Source of the DNA: Methylosarcina fibrata AML-C10
Lineage (GTDB): Bacteria > Pseudomonadota > Gammaproteobacteria > Methylococcales > Methylomonadaceae
Length of the DNA stretch: 64,000 nucleotides
Assembly: GCF_000372865.1 (NCBI RefSeq)
Contig: NZ_KB889965.1
Span: 1,385,902-1,449,901 of the forward strand
Reading direction: 5' to 3'
The notes under the pieces are model-generated. The model saw only the letters and a program-made list of their open reading frames with translations. It was not told where the DNA came from and ran no database searches. A program made the position numbers and the translations under genes. Of this stretch, positions 39,753-49,465 are shown in pieces. The stretch's first letter is position 1. Each line of letters starts with the position of its first letter.

Positions 39753-40282
39753 ATGGCAAATTGTACCGCAGACTCAATGAATTTTGGACGCCTGGGGCGA
39801 CGAATCATCGAGGTTAATTTTCAGGGTGACGCCATCAGTTCCGATGGCGGTCTGATGCTATTACGTCAAGTCGACCAGCGCATCGGCTTGTCCAAAGCCG
39901 TCGCTGACTGGGAGTCCGAATTGGAAGCAGCGTACCCCCAAAGCCACGGCAAACAGCGGATGATTCGTGAGTTCCGGCCGCCGTCCTGGAAGACGGAACC
40001 GCGCCTGGTGACGCGGCTCGAATTCGGCAGTCAAGGGCGTATCCGCGCTTCGTGGTCACCAACCTCGAACGACCGGCGGCGCTTTACGACGAATTATATT
40101 GCCGGTGCGGCAAAGCCGAAAACCGGATCAAGGAAGCCCTACCGGATTTGTTCGGCACCCGAGCCAGTTGTCATACGTTCCTGGCCAACTGGCTGCGGCT
40201 GTTGCTCAATGACGAGGCATCGCTGCCGAACTGCCCTTGTTTTCCAGCCAGTAGCGAAAACCCGGTAAATCGGAGTGAATGA
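39753..40282 (+). pseudogene. IS1380-family transposase relic with internal deletion
   Basis: It opens with MNFGRLGRRIIEVNFQGDAI and SSDGGLMLLRQVDQRIGL, the conserved start of IS1380 transposases. After about 60 codons the text jumps (near 39965) to a frame-shifted remnant. From about 40050 another frame carries FVVTNLERP-like VTNLERPAALYDELYC and KEALPDLFGTRASCHTFLAN, the family's C-terminal block. The central catalytic region is deleted, so it is inactive. Confidence 0.75.
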
Positions 40283-40641
40283 CTTCGAGGCTCCCGTTCA
40301 CCGTAACGGCAGACTAGGTCTGGCAGTCTTCCGCGGTAAAAACTGCCTGGACGGAGTCCAGAGACGCAATTCCGGGGATGCTGAACCCACCGGCGTTCGA
40401 GGTCAGGGATGAACATTTCATTGGCTTGTTCTCGGATGGGTGAGCCGATCGGAATGATAGGGTCCTTATAAAATCGAAAGCGAAATTGCGGCAAATTCGT
40501 TCAATCGCCTGACGTCCGGCCTTTTTCCTGAGAATCAGAATAAAACATCAACTGCAAATTTTTATTCCGCATCAATCTGGATAGATTCTGAATAGAATTT
40601 CTGTCACTCTATCTGAAAGCTCCGATTTTCCAGACAGAGTC
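40283..40641. other. Intergenic region without recognised gene
   Basis: About 360 bases between the IS1380 relic and the next gene. Open frames on either strand resemble nothing I know. It may be more IS debris. No terminal repeat, hairpin with U-tract or RNA gene was identified. Confidence 0.35.
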
Positions 40642-41118
40642 TCAGGCTTCCCCGAATAGTTCGTCCGTCGACAGATTGGCGGCGATGAATTTGCCCAGGC
40701 GTTCCTTGGCGCCGGTAAAGGCGCCGAATTCTTCTTCCGGCCGCCGGTCCACGCTGGACTCCATGTTGACCAGCTCCCTGAGCAGCCTGATCTGAGACTT
40801 TATCCGTTCCCGCGGGCGGCTCATGTCGGCGATCCGGTCCTTGCTCCGGACATAATTCTCCAAACGCCCGGTCAGCTCCGCATCGAAGATAGTCAACACA
40901 GGATTCAGATTTTTGATCGTCGAAATCATCCCGTCGATGGCAAAGGCAAAATTGGCAAAGTTCTCTTCATTGGGATCGTTTTCGAAAGACTGAAAAGCGA
41001 GATGGCAATTATGCATGGATCCGTACAGAGTATTGATGGCCTTCGCCAGACTCTGCTTCTTCGGTGATACGGTTTCGTTCCATCTTTTTTCGACGATGTC
41101 GATCAGTTGGGTCCACAT
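40642..41118 (-). CDS. Helical protein of unknown function
   Basis: 158 residues, cytoplasmic, predicted mostly helical from composition (MWTQLIDIVEKRWNETVSPK at the start, long stretches rich in Leu, Ile, Lys and Glu). GAGGAGG precedes the ATG at 41118 at 5 bases, a strong signal. No enzyme motif, signal peptide or membrane segment is seen. It follows the TetR gene on the same strand after 190 bases. No family recognised. Confidence 0.65.
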   Translation of the reverse strand: MWTQLIDIVEKRWNETVSPKKQSLAKAINTLYGSMHNCHLAFQSFENDPNEENFANFAFAIDGMISTIKNLNPVLTIFDAELTGRLENYVRSKDRIADMSRPRERIKSQIRLLRELVNMESSVDRRPEEEFGAFTGAKERLGKFIAANLSTDELFGEA

Positions 41119-41310
41119 GGCCACCTCCTCGATGCGGCAAACAATCGGCGGGCGGGAGTTCTTCTCGCGAAGGATCTCCGCTTTCAGACAGCTGCAAATA
41201 AGACCGGCATCGTTCGCAAGAATTCCATTGCCTTAACAGCGGACGGTTAAGCAGCCTTCCGGCGGCTTCTTTTCGGTTGAGTTTTTCGATAGGTCCGCGC
41301 GCTGTCGGCC

Positions 41311-41931
41311 TCATCCTTTCAATCGGGCGCAACCGTAAAGAAACAGGCGGGTGGCCCGCTTCGCCCAAACCTCGATCTCTTCTTCGGTCGGAGTGATTTC
41401 CAGTCCGAGTTGCAGTTTCTGAAAGCGCTCGCTGCGCAATCCGCTTAAAAACTGGTCCGCCAGAAAATAGGGCTCGATCGCGGCAAAAAATCCAGCTTCT
41501 TGCTGCCGGGCAAAAAACTGGGCCAGATGATCCAGAGTGCGTTGCGGGCCTTGTTCGTAAAACTGGATGGCCAGGTCCGGAAAACGCGGCGACTCCCCGA
41601 TCAGGATCGAACGCATGCGCACGACGTCGGGCCGGGTAATGCGAAACAGAAACGCCCTGGCGAAAGCGACCAGAGCCGCTTCCGGCTCCCCTTGAAGAGA
41701 CAGCGTTTCGACGAACTGATCGCTACAGCGCCTGATCAGAGCGCCGAACAGGCCGGCCTTGCTGCCGAACTGGCTGTAAATCGTCCTCAACGACACCCTC
41801 GCCTCCCTGGCGATGGCTTCCATGCCGAGGTTGCCGTAGCCGTGCTCGAGAAAATGCGTCAAGGCCGTATCGAGCACGCGGTCTCGGCTTAACAATTCGC
41901 TGCCCTTGGCGGGGCGTCCACATTTGATCAT
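41311..41931 (-). CDS. TetR-family repressor of the adjacent RND pump
   Basis: 206 residues (start at 41931, MIKCGRPAKG; an ATG 51 bases further upstream is possible). The helix-turn-helix lies at about residues 30-60: LGMEAIAREARVSLRTIYSQFGSKAGLF, split here as MEAIAREARVSLRT and IYSQFGSKAGLF. The C-terminal ligand-binding part is generic TetR and includes RTLDHLAQFFARQQEAGFF. It is divergent from the RND operon across a short gap containing a perfect palindrome, the usual layout for a local repressor of MexEF/AcrAB-type pumps. Confidence 0.88.
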   Translation of the reverse strand: MIKCGRPAKGSELLSRDRVLDTALTHFLEHGYGNLGMEAIAREARVSLRTIYSQFGSKAGLFGALIRRCSDQFVETLSLQGEPEAALVAFARAFLFRITRPDVVRMRSILIGESPRFPDLAIQFYEQGPQRTLDHLAQFFARQQEAGFFAAIEPYFLADQFLSGLRSERFQKLQLGLEITPTEEEIEVWAKRATRLFLYGCARLKG

Positions 41932-41993
41932 TGCAGGGTGCTCATAATAATTGTTTGTCTCTGATGAAATAATCTTAATCATAACCTAGAATA

Positions 41994-42015
41994 AATGGTA
42001 ATATATATTACCGTT
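41994..42015. promoter_or_regulatory. Palindromic operator between the TetR gene and the RND operon
   Basis: GGTAATATATATTACC at 41997-42012 is a perfect 16-bp palindrome. The three flanking bases on each side continue the symmetry except for one pair. It lies in the 116-base divergent region, about 65 bases from the TetR start and 35 bases from the RND start. Size and position fit a TetR-dimer site that represses both directions. Confidence 0.75.
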
Positions 42016-42047
42016 ATTAATTCAATGACACTCAGGCAATCATCAGG

Positions 42048-43307
42048 ATGAACATTTACAGAGGCGGTTCCGAGTTTGTTGATTCCGAAAATTCCTGCAT
42101 GGAATCCTTCGTTTCGACTATCCCCCATCAGGTCATCTTCCGAAAACGGCCGCTGCCCAGGGCACGGCTGGCAGGTCTGGCCGCGATTGCTCTGGCCGCC
42201 GTCAGCGGCTGCCGAAGCGGCGATGCTCCCGGCAATCAACCGCCGCAAGGACCGCCGCCCACGGTAAAAACAGCCCAGCCGATAAGCCGTGACGTGACCG
42301 AGTGGGATGAATACACCGGCCGCATCGAAGCGGTGGAATCGGTCGATATCCGCGCCCGGGTCGGCGGCTATCTGGACAAAGTCAACTTCAAGGACGGAGA
42401 GACCGTCAAAAAAGGCGACCTGCTGTTCGTGATCGATCCCCGCCCGTTCAAGGCGCAACTGGACTATGCGGCGGCGGAACTGGAGCGGGTCCGGTCCCGG
42501 AAGGAACTGGCCGCCAACGACATGGCGCGGGCCGAACGATTGTTCCGGGTCAAGGCGATTTCCAAAGAAGAGTACGATGCCCGGCAGAAAGGGCTGCGCG
42601 AAGCTTCCTCGGTGGTCGAATCGGCTTCGGCCAACGTCGTAACCGCCCGGCTGAATCTGGAATTCACCCAGGTGCGGGCCCCGATTGACGGACGCATCGG
42701 CAGGGAATTGATTACGCCCGGCAACCTGGTCAAAAGCGACGAGACGCTGCTGACCACGATCGTCTCCACCGATCCGGTCTATGTCTACGTCGATGCGGAC
42801 GAACGCGCGGTGTTGAAATACCGTCGGTTAAGACAGCAGCAAGGCCGGCCCGATGCCGGCGTCGAAGGCACCCCGGTCGAGCTGGCGCTGGCCGATGAAA
42901 GCGACTTCCCGCATCGGGGCGTGCTCGATTACATCGCGCCGCGCGAGGATACTTCCACCGGTACGGTGACCCTGCGCGGCGTCTTCCCCAACGACAACGA
43001 ATTGTTGAGTCCCGGTTTTTTTGCCCGCCTGAGAGTCCGCGCCGGCGCGCCTTATCCTGCGCTGCTGCTTCCGGACCGGGCGATCGGGACCGATCAGGCG
43101 CAGCGCTTCATCTGGGTAATGAATCAAAAAAACCAGGTGGAATACCGCAAAATCGAACTGGGCGCCCATATCGGTCAGACCCGCGTAATCAAAAAAGGCC
43201 TCGACGCCGGGGAATGGGTGGTCGTCGAAGGCTTGCAGAAACTCAGACCCGGCATTCAGGTCAATCCCGAGCGGATTTCGCTTGCCGAATCTCAACAGGA
43301 ACCGTAG
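42048..43307 (+). CDS. RND efflux pump periplasmic adaptor lipoprotein
   Basis: Up to 419 residues; the true start may be the ATG at 42099, 17 codons in, since neither has a clear ribosome-binding site. The lipobox LAAVSGC gives a lipidated cysteine. A biotinyl-lipoyl-like half-motif (VSVDIRARVGGYLDKVNFKDG region), a coiled-coil hairpin (ERVRSRKELAANDMARAERL) and a beta-barrel domain (PIDGRIGRELITPGNLV) follow, as in MexE/AcrA adaptors. It links the inner-membrane permease to the outer-membrane channel. Its stop is 3 bases before the permease start. Confidence 0.92.
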   Translation: MNIYRGGSEFVDSENSCMESFVSTIPHQVIFRKRPLPRARLAGLAAIALAAVSGCRSGDAPGNQPPQGPPPTVKTAQPISRDVTEWDEYTGRIEAVESVDIRARVGGYLDKVNFKDGETVKKGDLLFVIDPRPFKAQLDYAAAELERVRSRKELAANDMARAERLFRVKAISKEEYDARQKGLREASSVVESASANVVTARLNLEFTQVRAPIDGRIGRELITPGNLVKSDETLLTTIVSTDPVYVYVDADERAVLKYRRLRQQQGRPDAGVEGTPVELALADESDFPHRGVLDYIAPREDTSTGTVTLRGVFPNDNELLSPGFFARLRVRAGAPYPALLLPDRAIGTDQAQRFIWVMNQKNQVEYRKIELGAHIGQTRVIKKGLDAGEWVVVEGLQKLRPGIQVNPERISLAESQQEP

Positions 43308-43310
43308 CCC

Positions 43311-46300
43311 ATGGATCGATTCACTCATTTCTTCATCGATCGGCCGATCTTCGCATCGGTCCTGTCCATCCTGATCCTGTTGGTCGGAGGACTGGCGCTG
43401 CTCGCGCTGCCTATCGCCCAGTATCCGGAAATCGCACCGCCCACCGTGGTCATCAGCACCACTTATCCCGGCGCCAACGCCCAGGTGGTCGCGGAAACGG
43501 TGGCCACGCCGATCGAACAGGAAGTCAACGGCGTCGAAGACATGCTGTATCTGTCTTCGCAATCCACCAACAGCGGCAGCATGTCGCTGACGGTCACCTT
43601 CAAGCCGGGCACGAATCTCGATAAAGCCCAGGTGCTGGTGCAGAACCGCGTGGCTCTGGCCGAGCCCAAACTGCCGGAAGAAGTCCGCCGGCAGGGCATC
43701 AGCGTCAAAAAGCGCAGCCCGGACCTGAGTCTGGTGGTCAACCTGATCTCGCCCGACAAGCGCTACGACAGCGTTTATCTCAGCAATTACGCCTTGCTGC
43801 AGATCAAGGATATTCTGGCGCGACTGCCCGGCGTCGGCGAAATTCTGGTGTTCGGCGCCCGGGATTACAGCATGCGCCTGTGGCTTAATCCCGAGCAAGT
43901 GGCGGCGCGCAACCTGACCGCGAGCGACGTGGTCAACGCGATTCGGGAGCAGAACATTCAGGTCGCGGCCGGTATCGTAGGGCAGCAACCGGCGAAAAAG
44001 AGCCCGGACTTTCAATATACGGTCAGTACGCTGGGGCGGCTGATGGAAGCCGATCAGTTCGCCGACATCGTGATCAAAAAAGGCGAGGACGGCCGGATCA
44101 CCCGCCTTAAGGACGTGGCGCGCATCGAACTCGGCGCCAAGGATTACAACTCCGGACTGGTGCTGGACGGCGAACCGACCGTCGGGCTCGCCCTTTTCCA
44201 GTTGCCAGGCTCCAACGCGCTGGACACCAAAAAGGCCGTCGTCGAAGCAATGGAAAAACTGAAAACCCGGTTTCCGGAAGGGCTCGAATACAACCTGGTC
44301 TACGATACCGTAGTGTTCGTGCAAGAATCCATCGATGCGGTGGTCAAAACGCTGTTCGAAGCCCTGTTGCTGGTCGTGATCGTGGTCGTGGTGTTTCTGC
44401 AGAACTGGCGCGCGACGATCATTCCCCTGCTGGCCGTACCGGTTTCCCTGATCGGCACCTTCGCGGTGATGGCCGCGCTGGGCCTGTCCTTGAATACCTT
44501 GTCCCTGTTCGGTCTGGTGCTGGCGATCGGCATTGTCGTCGACGACGCCATCGTCGTCGTCGAAAACGTCGAGCGCCATATCGCATCGGGCCTGAAAGCC
44601 AGGGAAGCCACGCGCAAGGCGATGTCCGAAGTCGTCGGCCCGATTATCGCGACGGCGCTGGTCCTGGTGGCCGTGTTCGTGCCCACCGCCTTCATCACCG
44701 GCGTCTCCGGTGCATTCTACAAGCAGTTTGCGCTCACGATCGCGGTTTCGACGATCATTTCGGCGTTCAACTCGCTGACGCTGAGCCCGGCCTTGTGCGC
44801 CTTGCTGCTGGATCGGGCGCACGGCGACAAGGACCGGCTGACGCGCGTCATCGACGGTTTGTTCGGCTGGTTCTTCAAGAGCTTCAACCGGTTTTTCGAC
44901 TGGTTCGGCGCCGGCTACGCGCGCCTGGTCGGCCGATTGATCCGCATCACCGCCGTCGTGCTGGTTCTTTATCTCGGACTCAACGCTCTCAACTTCGTGG
45001 CCTTCGAAAAAGTCCCCACCGGCTTCATTCCGCAACAAGACCAGGGCTATCTGATCCTGTACGCTCAGTTGCCGGACGCCGCTTCCCTGGCCCGCACTCA
45101 GGACGTCGTACAGAAGGCGACGCGCATCGTGCTGGACACCGAAGGCGTCAAGCACCTGAATGCCTACGCCGGCTTTTCGATCCTGAGCGGATCCAGCCAA
45201 TCCAACGTCGCCACGATGTTTGCGAGGCTCGACGATTTCGATGAGCGCGCCGGGCATCCCGAGCTTCATGCCGATGCGGTGGTCAAAAATCTTCAGCAGC
45301 GCCTGGCTTCCGTCGAGGACGCCTACATCGCCGTGTTCGCACCGCCGCCGATCCGGGGCATGAGTTCGGTCGGAGGCTTCAAGCTGCAAATCCAGGATCG
45401 GACCAACGCCGGCATCGAAGCCCTTCAGCAAGTGAACAACGAGATGATCGCCGAAGGCAACCGGCAGCCCGGACTGGCGGGCTTGTTCACGACCTTCAGG
45501 GCCGGCGTGCCCCAGTTGTTTCTGGACGTAGACCGCACGCGCGCCAAATCGATGGACGTTCCCCTGAAAGAAATTTTCGACACCCTGCAGATTTATCTGG
45601 GCTCGCTGTACGTCAACGATTTCAACGCTTTCGGACGCATCTACCAGGTCGTCGCCCAGGCCGACTCCGAGTTCCGGATGAAGCCTTCGGACATCGTGGA
45701 ACTGAAGACGCGCAATCTTCAGGGCGGCATGGTGCCGCTCGGATCGCTGGTCGACGTGAAACCGATCGTCGGGCCGGACAAAATTACCCGCTACAACATG
45801 TACCCGGCGGCCGAAATCAACGGCAGCACGCTGCCCGGCGTCAGTTCCGGCCAGGCCATCGAGATCATGGACAAAGTGCTGAACGACAAGCTTCCGCCGG
45901 GATTCGGCTTCGAATGGACCGAACTCAGCCTGCAGCAGGTACTGGCCGGCAACGTCGCGATGCTGGTTTTTCCGCTCAGCGTGATCTTCGTCTTTCTGGC
46001 ACTCGCCGCCCAGTACGAGAGTTGGTCGCTGCCGTTCGCGGTGATCCTGATCGTGCCGATGTGTATCCTGTCCTCGATGGCCGGAGTCTGGCTGCGCGAC
46101 ATGGACAACAACATTTTCACCCAGGTGGGCTTTATTGTTCTGGTGGGCCTGGCCAGCAAGAACGCGATTTTAATCGTCGAATTCGCGAAACGCCGACAGG
46201 AAGAGGGACTTGACCGGTTCGACGCCGCGGTCGAGGCGGCTGGCATTCGGCTGCGTCCGATTCTGATGACTTCGTTCGCCTTCATCATGGGCGTATTTCC

Positions 46301-46511
46301 GCTGGTGGTCGCCGAAGGCGCGGGCTCCGAAGCGCGCCGAATCCTGGGTACCGCAGTATTCAGCGGCATGGCCGGAGTCACCTTGTTCGGGCTGTTGCTG
46401 ACGCCGGTTTTCTACGTCACCGTGCAGGGCCTGGCGCACCGGATCGCATCGTCCAGGCTGAAAACCGGCCAGGCGCCGGCCGCTCCCACTTCTTCGAGCT
46501 CAGAATCATGA
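43311..46511 (+). CDS. RND efflux transporter (HAE1 family, MexF/AcrB type)
   Basis: 1066 residues with 12 transmembrane helices in two homologous halves and two large periplasmic loops. It expels hydrophobic compounds using the proton gradient. The proton-relay aspartates lie in LAIGIVVDDAIVVVENVERH (near residue 410). The start MDRFTHFFIDRPIFASVLSI and the segment GFEWTELSLQQ in the second porter loop are typical of the MexF-like branch. The length is normal. The stop overlaps the next start by ATGA. Confidence 0.94.
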   Translation: MDRFTHFFIDRPIFASVLSILILLVGGLALLALPIAQYPEIAPPTVVISTTYPGANAQVVAETVATPIEQEVNGVEDMLYLSSQSTNSGSMSLTVTFKPGTNLDKAQVLVQNRVALAEPKLPEEVRRQGISVKKRSPDLSLVVNLISPDKRYDSVYLSNYALLQIKDILARLPGVGEILVFGARDYSMRLWLNPEQVAARNLTASDVVNAIREQNIQVAAGIVGQQPAKKSPDFQYTVSTLGRLMEADQFADIVIKKGEDGRITRLKDVARIELGAKDYNSGLVLDGEPTVGLALFQLPGSNALDTKKAVVEAMEKLKTRFPEGLEYNLVYDTVVFVQESIDAVVKTLFEALLLVVIVVVVFLQNWRATIIPLLAVPVSLIGTFAVMAALGLSLNTLSLFGLVLAIGIVVDDAIVVVENVERHIASGLKAREATRKAMSEVVGPIIATALVLVAVFVPTAFITGVSGAFYKQFALTIAVSTIISAFNSLTLSPALCALLLDRAHGDKDRLTRVIDGLFGWFFKSFNRFFDWFGAGYARLVGRLIRITAVVLVLYLGLNALNFVAFEKVPTGFIPQQDQGYLILYAQLPDAASLARTQDVVQKATRIVLDTEGVKHLNAYAGFSILSGSSQSNVATMFARLDDFDERAGHPELHADAVVKNLQQRLASVEDAYIAVFAPPPIRGMSSVGGFKLQIQDRTNAGIEALQQVNNEMIAEGNRQPGLAGLFTTFRAGVPQLFLDVDRTRAKSMDVPLKEIFDTLQIYLGSLYVNDFNAFGRIYQVVAQADSEFRMKPSDIVELKTRNLQGGMVPLGSLVDVKPIVGPDKITRYNMYPAAEINGSTLPGVSSGQAIEIMDKVLNDKLPPGFGFEWTELSLQQVLAGNVAMLVFPLSVIFVFLALAAQYESWSLPFAVILIVPMCILSSMAGVWLRDMDNNIFTQVGFIVLVGLASKNAILIVEFAKRRQEEGLDRFDAAVEAAGIRLRPILMTSFAFIMGVFPLVVAEGAGSEARRILGTAVFSGMAGVTLFGLLLTPVFYVTVQGLAHRIASSRLKTGQAPAAPTSSSSES

Positions 46512-47977
46512 TTCGATTGGCAATAACTTCCCGTATCCGGATGGCTTTCGGGCGGAGTCTTTTCATCCTTTCCTGGTCGAGCGCGATCGGGTTGGCCGGC
46601 TGCGCCGTCGGCCCCGATTATAAAACGCCGGCAGCGGCCCCTCCGCCCGTTTTCACCAATGCCCGCCATGCCGAATATTCAGGGCAGGCCGCGCAAAAAG
46701 AATGGTGGAAAATCTTTAACGATGCCGAGCTGAATGCGCTGGTCGACCAGGCCCTCAGGCATAACTACGACCTTAAAAGCGCCCTTGCCAATCTGCGCGA
46801 GGCCCGGGCGCTGTATCTGGAATCCGGCTTGAACCTGGCGCCGATCGTTACGTCGCACGCCAACTATACCGACCAGAAACGCAGCGTCGGCGCGCTGAAC
46901 AACCGGAATTTCGTGCCGAGAGGGCTGAAATTGTACAACGTCGGCTTCGACGCCTTCTGGGAAGTCGATTTTTTCGGCCGCGTACGCCGCGACATCGAAG
47001 CCAGCCGGGATGAAGTCGAGGCGCAGGAAGCCAGCCTGCGCGATCTCGGCGTCAGCGTGATCGCCGAAGTGGCCCGGAATTATTTCGAATTGCGAGGACT
47101 TCAAAACCAGCTCGCCGTTGCGCAAAAAAACGCCGAAAACCAGGCGCAGACGCTGGAAATTACCCAGGCCAGGCTCGACATCGGCCGCGGCACCGAACTG
47201 GACACGTCGAGAGCTTCAGCTCAGCTCAATACGACCCGGGCCAGAATTCCGCTGCAGGAAGCGGCGATTAAACGGGCGATCCACCGGCTCGGCGTACTCA
47301 CCGGCCAGCCGCCCGGCACCCTGACCGTAAAACTGTCGCAGCCACAGCCCATGCCGAAGCTGCCGGAAACGATCGCCGTCGGCAACCCGGCCGAACTGTT
47401 GCGCCGCCGTCCCGACATCCGCATCGCCGAGCGCACGCTGGCGGCGGCGACCGCCCGCATCGGGGTGGCGACCGCCGACCTGTTTCCGCGCGTGACCTTC
47501 GTCGGCACCTTGTCGCTGGAAGCGAATACGCTTTCGGGCCTGGGCGCGGCCGGCGCCGACGCCTACTCCCTGGGCCCCAGAATCAGTTGGGCGGCGCTGG
47601 ATCTCGGCCGGGTCTATGCCCGCATCAAAGCCGCCGATGCCAGTGCCGAAGCCGATCTGGCGCAATACGAACAAACCGTGCTGAATGCGCTGGAGGAAAC
47701 CGAAAACACCCTGGTCGCCTATAACCGGGAGCGCAACCGGCGGGCGCTGCTCGCCACGGCGGCCCGGGACAGCGAAAAGGCCCACCATCTGGCCCATCTC
47801 CGGTTCGAGGAAGGCATTGCCGACTTTCTGACCGTGCTGGACAGCGAAACTCGGCTGCTGGAAGATCAGAGCCAGCTCGCTTTGAGCGAAACCGAAACGG
47901 CAACCGCGCTGATTGCCGTTTACAAGGCTCTGGGCGGAGGCTGGGAAACGATGCTTTCGGAGAAGAGCCCGGAATGA
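46508..47977 (+). CDS. RND outer-membrane channel lipoprotein (NodT/OprM family)
   Basis: 489 residues. The lipobox is AIGLAGCAVGPDY at about residues 27-39, followed by DYKTPAA as in OprM proteins. Two repeated TolC-like blocks follow (AELNALVDQALRHNYDLKSA and LRRRPDIRIAERTLAAAT), forming the trimeric beta-barrel and periplasmic alpha-tunnel. It completes the tripartite pump. It is translationally coupled to the permease through a 4-base overlap. Confidence 0.92.
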   Translation: MIRLAITSRIRMAFGRSLFILSWSSAIGLAGCAVGPDYKTPAAAPPPVFTNARHAEYSGQAAQKEWWKIFNDAELNALVDQALRHNYDLKSALANLREARALYLESGLNLAPIVTSHANYTDQKRSVGALNNRNFVPRGLKLYNVGFDAFWEVDFFGRVRRDIEASRDEVEAQEASLRDLGVSVIAEVARNYFELRGLQNQLAVAQKNAENQAQTLEITQARLDIGRGTELDTSRASAQLNTTRARIPLQEAAIKRAIHRLGVLTGQPPGTLTVKLSQPQPMPKLPETIAVGNPAELLRRRPDIRIAERTLAAATARIGVATADLFPRVTFVGTLSLEANTLSGLGAAGADAYSLGPRISWAALDLGRVYARIKAADASAEADLAQYEQTVLNALEETENTLVAYNRERNRRALLATAARDSEKAHHLAHLRFEEGIADFLTVLDSETRLLEDQSQLALSETETATALIAVYKALGGGWETMLSEKSPE

Positions 47978-48163
47978 GCCCCGGCTGTTCTCGGGATTTC
48001 CGGATTTCGCGTCTTCGCATGTCCCGAACGGCATGACGATTTTCCGGCAACCGCCGAGGGCGAAACGATATTTATCGGAAAGGATCGCCTCGCTCGGGAA
48101 TCATTTACCGCGAGGGCTTTCTAACTCATTGCCGACGTTATCCATCACTCAAAGGAAAATCAG

Positions 48164-48730
48164 ATGAACAATAAAATTTCAGTCGCCATCATCGGCTGCT
48201 CGCTCAGCTTTTCCGCTGTGGCCGCAGAGCAATACACGGTCGATCCCCGCCATACCTTTCCCAGTTTCGAGGTCAGCCATCTGGGCTTTTCCATTCAGCG
48301 CGGCCGCTTCAACGAAACCGCCGGCAAAGTGACGCTCGATCCCGAAAACAATGCCGGCCGCATCGACGTCGAGATCGCTACCGATTCGATCAGCACCGGA
48401 CTCGCCGAACTGGAAAAACATCTGCGCAGTCCGGATTTTCTCGACGCGGCCCGCTATCCGAAAATCACATTCCGTTCGGACAAGCTGACTTATAAGGACG
48501 GGCAACTGGCCGCGGCCGACGGCAATCTGACAATGCACGGAGTCACCCGACCGGTCCGGCTGACGGTCGACCACTTCCATTGCGGATTGAACCTGATCAA
48601 CCTGAAGAATACCTGCGGCGCCAACGCCGTGACGGTCATCAAGCGCTCGGAATTCGGCGTCGACAAATACGTGCCGGCCGTGTCCGACGAAGTCAAAATC
48701 GAAATTCAGATCGAAGCCATCAAAGACTGA
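48164..48730 (+). CDS. YceI-family periplasmic lipid-binding protein
   Basis: 188 residues. A signal peptide (cleavage near VAAEQ, residue 20) is followed by a lipocalin-like domain. YTVDPRHTFPSFEVSHLGFS and GRFNETAGKVTLD open it, and LTMHGVTRPVRLTVDHF is the family's central motif. YceI proteins bind polyisoprenoids. AAAGGAAA precedes the ATG. It is separated by 186 bases from the RND operon, so it probably has its own promoter. Two cysteines (HCGLN, NTCGAN) may pair. Confidence 0.9.
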   Translation: MNNKISVAIIGCSLSFSAVAAEQYTVDPRHTFPSFEVSHLGFSIQRGRFNETAGKVTLDPENNAGRIDVEIATDSISTGLAELEKHLRSPDFLDAARYPKITFRSDKLTYKDGQLAAADGNLTMHGVTRPVRLTVDHFHCGLNLINLKNTCGANAVTVIKRSEFGVDKYVPAVSDEVKIEIQIEAIKD

Positions 48731-48766
48731 TACGTTCCTTAACCCGACCTACCGGAGGAGAATACC

Positions 48767-49372
48767 ATGAAGCTTTACTACAGTCCGGGCACGTGCGCCC
48801 TCTCGCCTCACATTGTAGCGAATGAGTTGTCCCTGCCGCTCAAACTGATAAAAGTCGATTTGAAAAGCAAGCGGACCGAAGACGGCGAGGATTTCACCCA
48901 AATCAACCCCAACGGCTACGTGCCGGTGCTGGTGCTCGAAGACGGCAAGCAACTGACCGAAGGGCCCGCCATCGTCCAGTATCTGGCCGACCTCAAGCCG
49001 GAGCATCGTCTGGCCCCGCCGGCCGGATCGTTCGAGCGTTACCGGCTCCAGCAGTGGCTGAATTTTATTACCTCGGAAATTCACAAAGGCTTCTCGCCGC
49101 TGTTCAATCCCGCCTTTCCGAACGATGCCAAACAGGTGGTGAAAAACCAGCTCACCGCGAGGATCGGCACGGCAGCCGACCATCTGGCCAAGCAGCCTTA
49201 TCTGCTGGGCGAACAGTTCACCGTGGCCGATGCCTATCTGTTCGTCACGCTGAGTTGGTGTCCTCATGTCGGCATCGATTTATCGCAGTGGCCGGTACTG
49301 AAGAGCTATTACGAAAAAATAGCCGGGCGGCCGGCCGTCCGGAAGGCGATGCAGGAACAGGGCCTCGTTTGA
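48767..49372 (+). CDS. Glutathione S-transferase (bacterial beta-like)
   Basis: 201 residues. The N-terminal thioredoxin fold has YYSPGTCALSPHIVANELSL, with Ser/Cys near the glutathione thiol, NGYVPVLVLEDGKQL with the cis-Pro, and LTEGPAIVQYLADL with the conserved SNAIL-like region. The C-terminal helical domain carries YLLGEQFTVADAYLFVTLSW. It conjugates glutathione or scavenges peroxides in the cytoplasm. GGAGGAG lies before the ATG, 36 bases after yceI, so the two may be co-transcribed. Confidence 0.9.
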   Translation: MKLYYSPGTCALSPHIVANELSLPLKLIKVDLKSKRTEDGEDFTQINPNGYVPVLVLEDGKQLTEGPAIVQYLADLKPEHRLAPPAGSFERYRLQQWLNFITSEIHKGFSPLFNPAFPNDAKQVVKNQLTARIGTAADHLAKQPYLLGEQFTVADAYLFVTLSWCPHVGIDLSQWPVLKSYYEKIAGRPAVRKAMQEQGLV

Positions 49373-49377
49373 CGGCA

Positions 49378-49409
49378 CACCGGAGGATTGCGGATGCAAT
49401 CCTCCGGTG
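49378..49409 (+). terminator. Perfect 14-bp hairpin after the glutathione transferase gene
   Basis: Arms 49378-49391 and 49396-49409 (CACCGGAGGATTGC and its exact complement) around a GGAT loop, 5 bases past the stop codon. Only a weak TTT follows 13 bases on, so it may act with Rho or protect the 3' end of the yceI-gst message. Confidence 0.65.
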
Positions 49410-49465
49410 GACGGAGCCTTTAACAGGCTCAATTCTTTCAAGTCAATCATTGTCGGGTAACAGCC

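Noticed and set aside
42828-45431. 867-codon minus-strand open frame
   Set aside because: Lies opposite the RND adaptor and permease genes. Its His/Asp/Gln-rich composition is typical of an antisense frame in GC-rich DNA.
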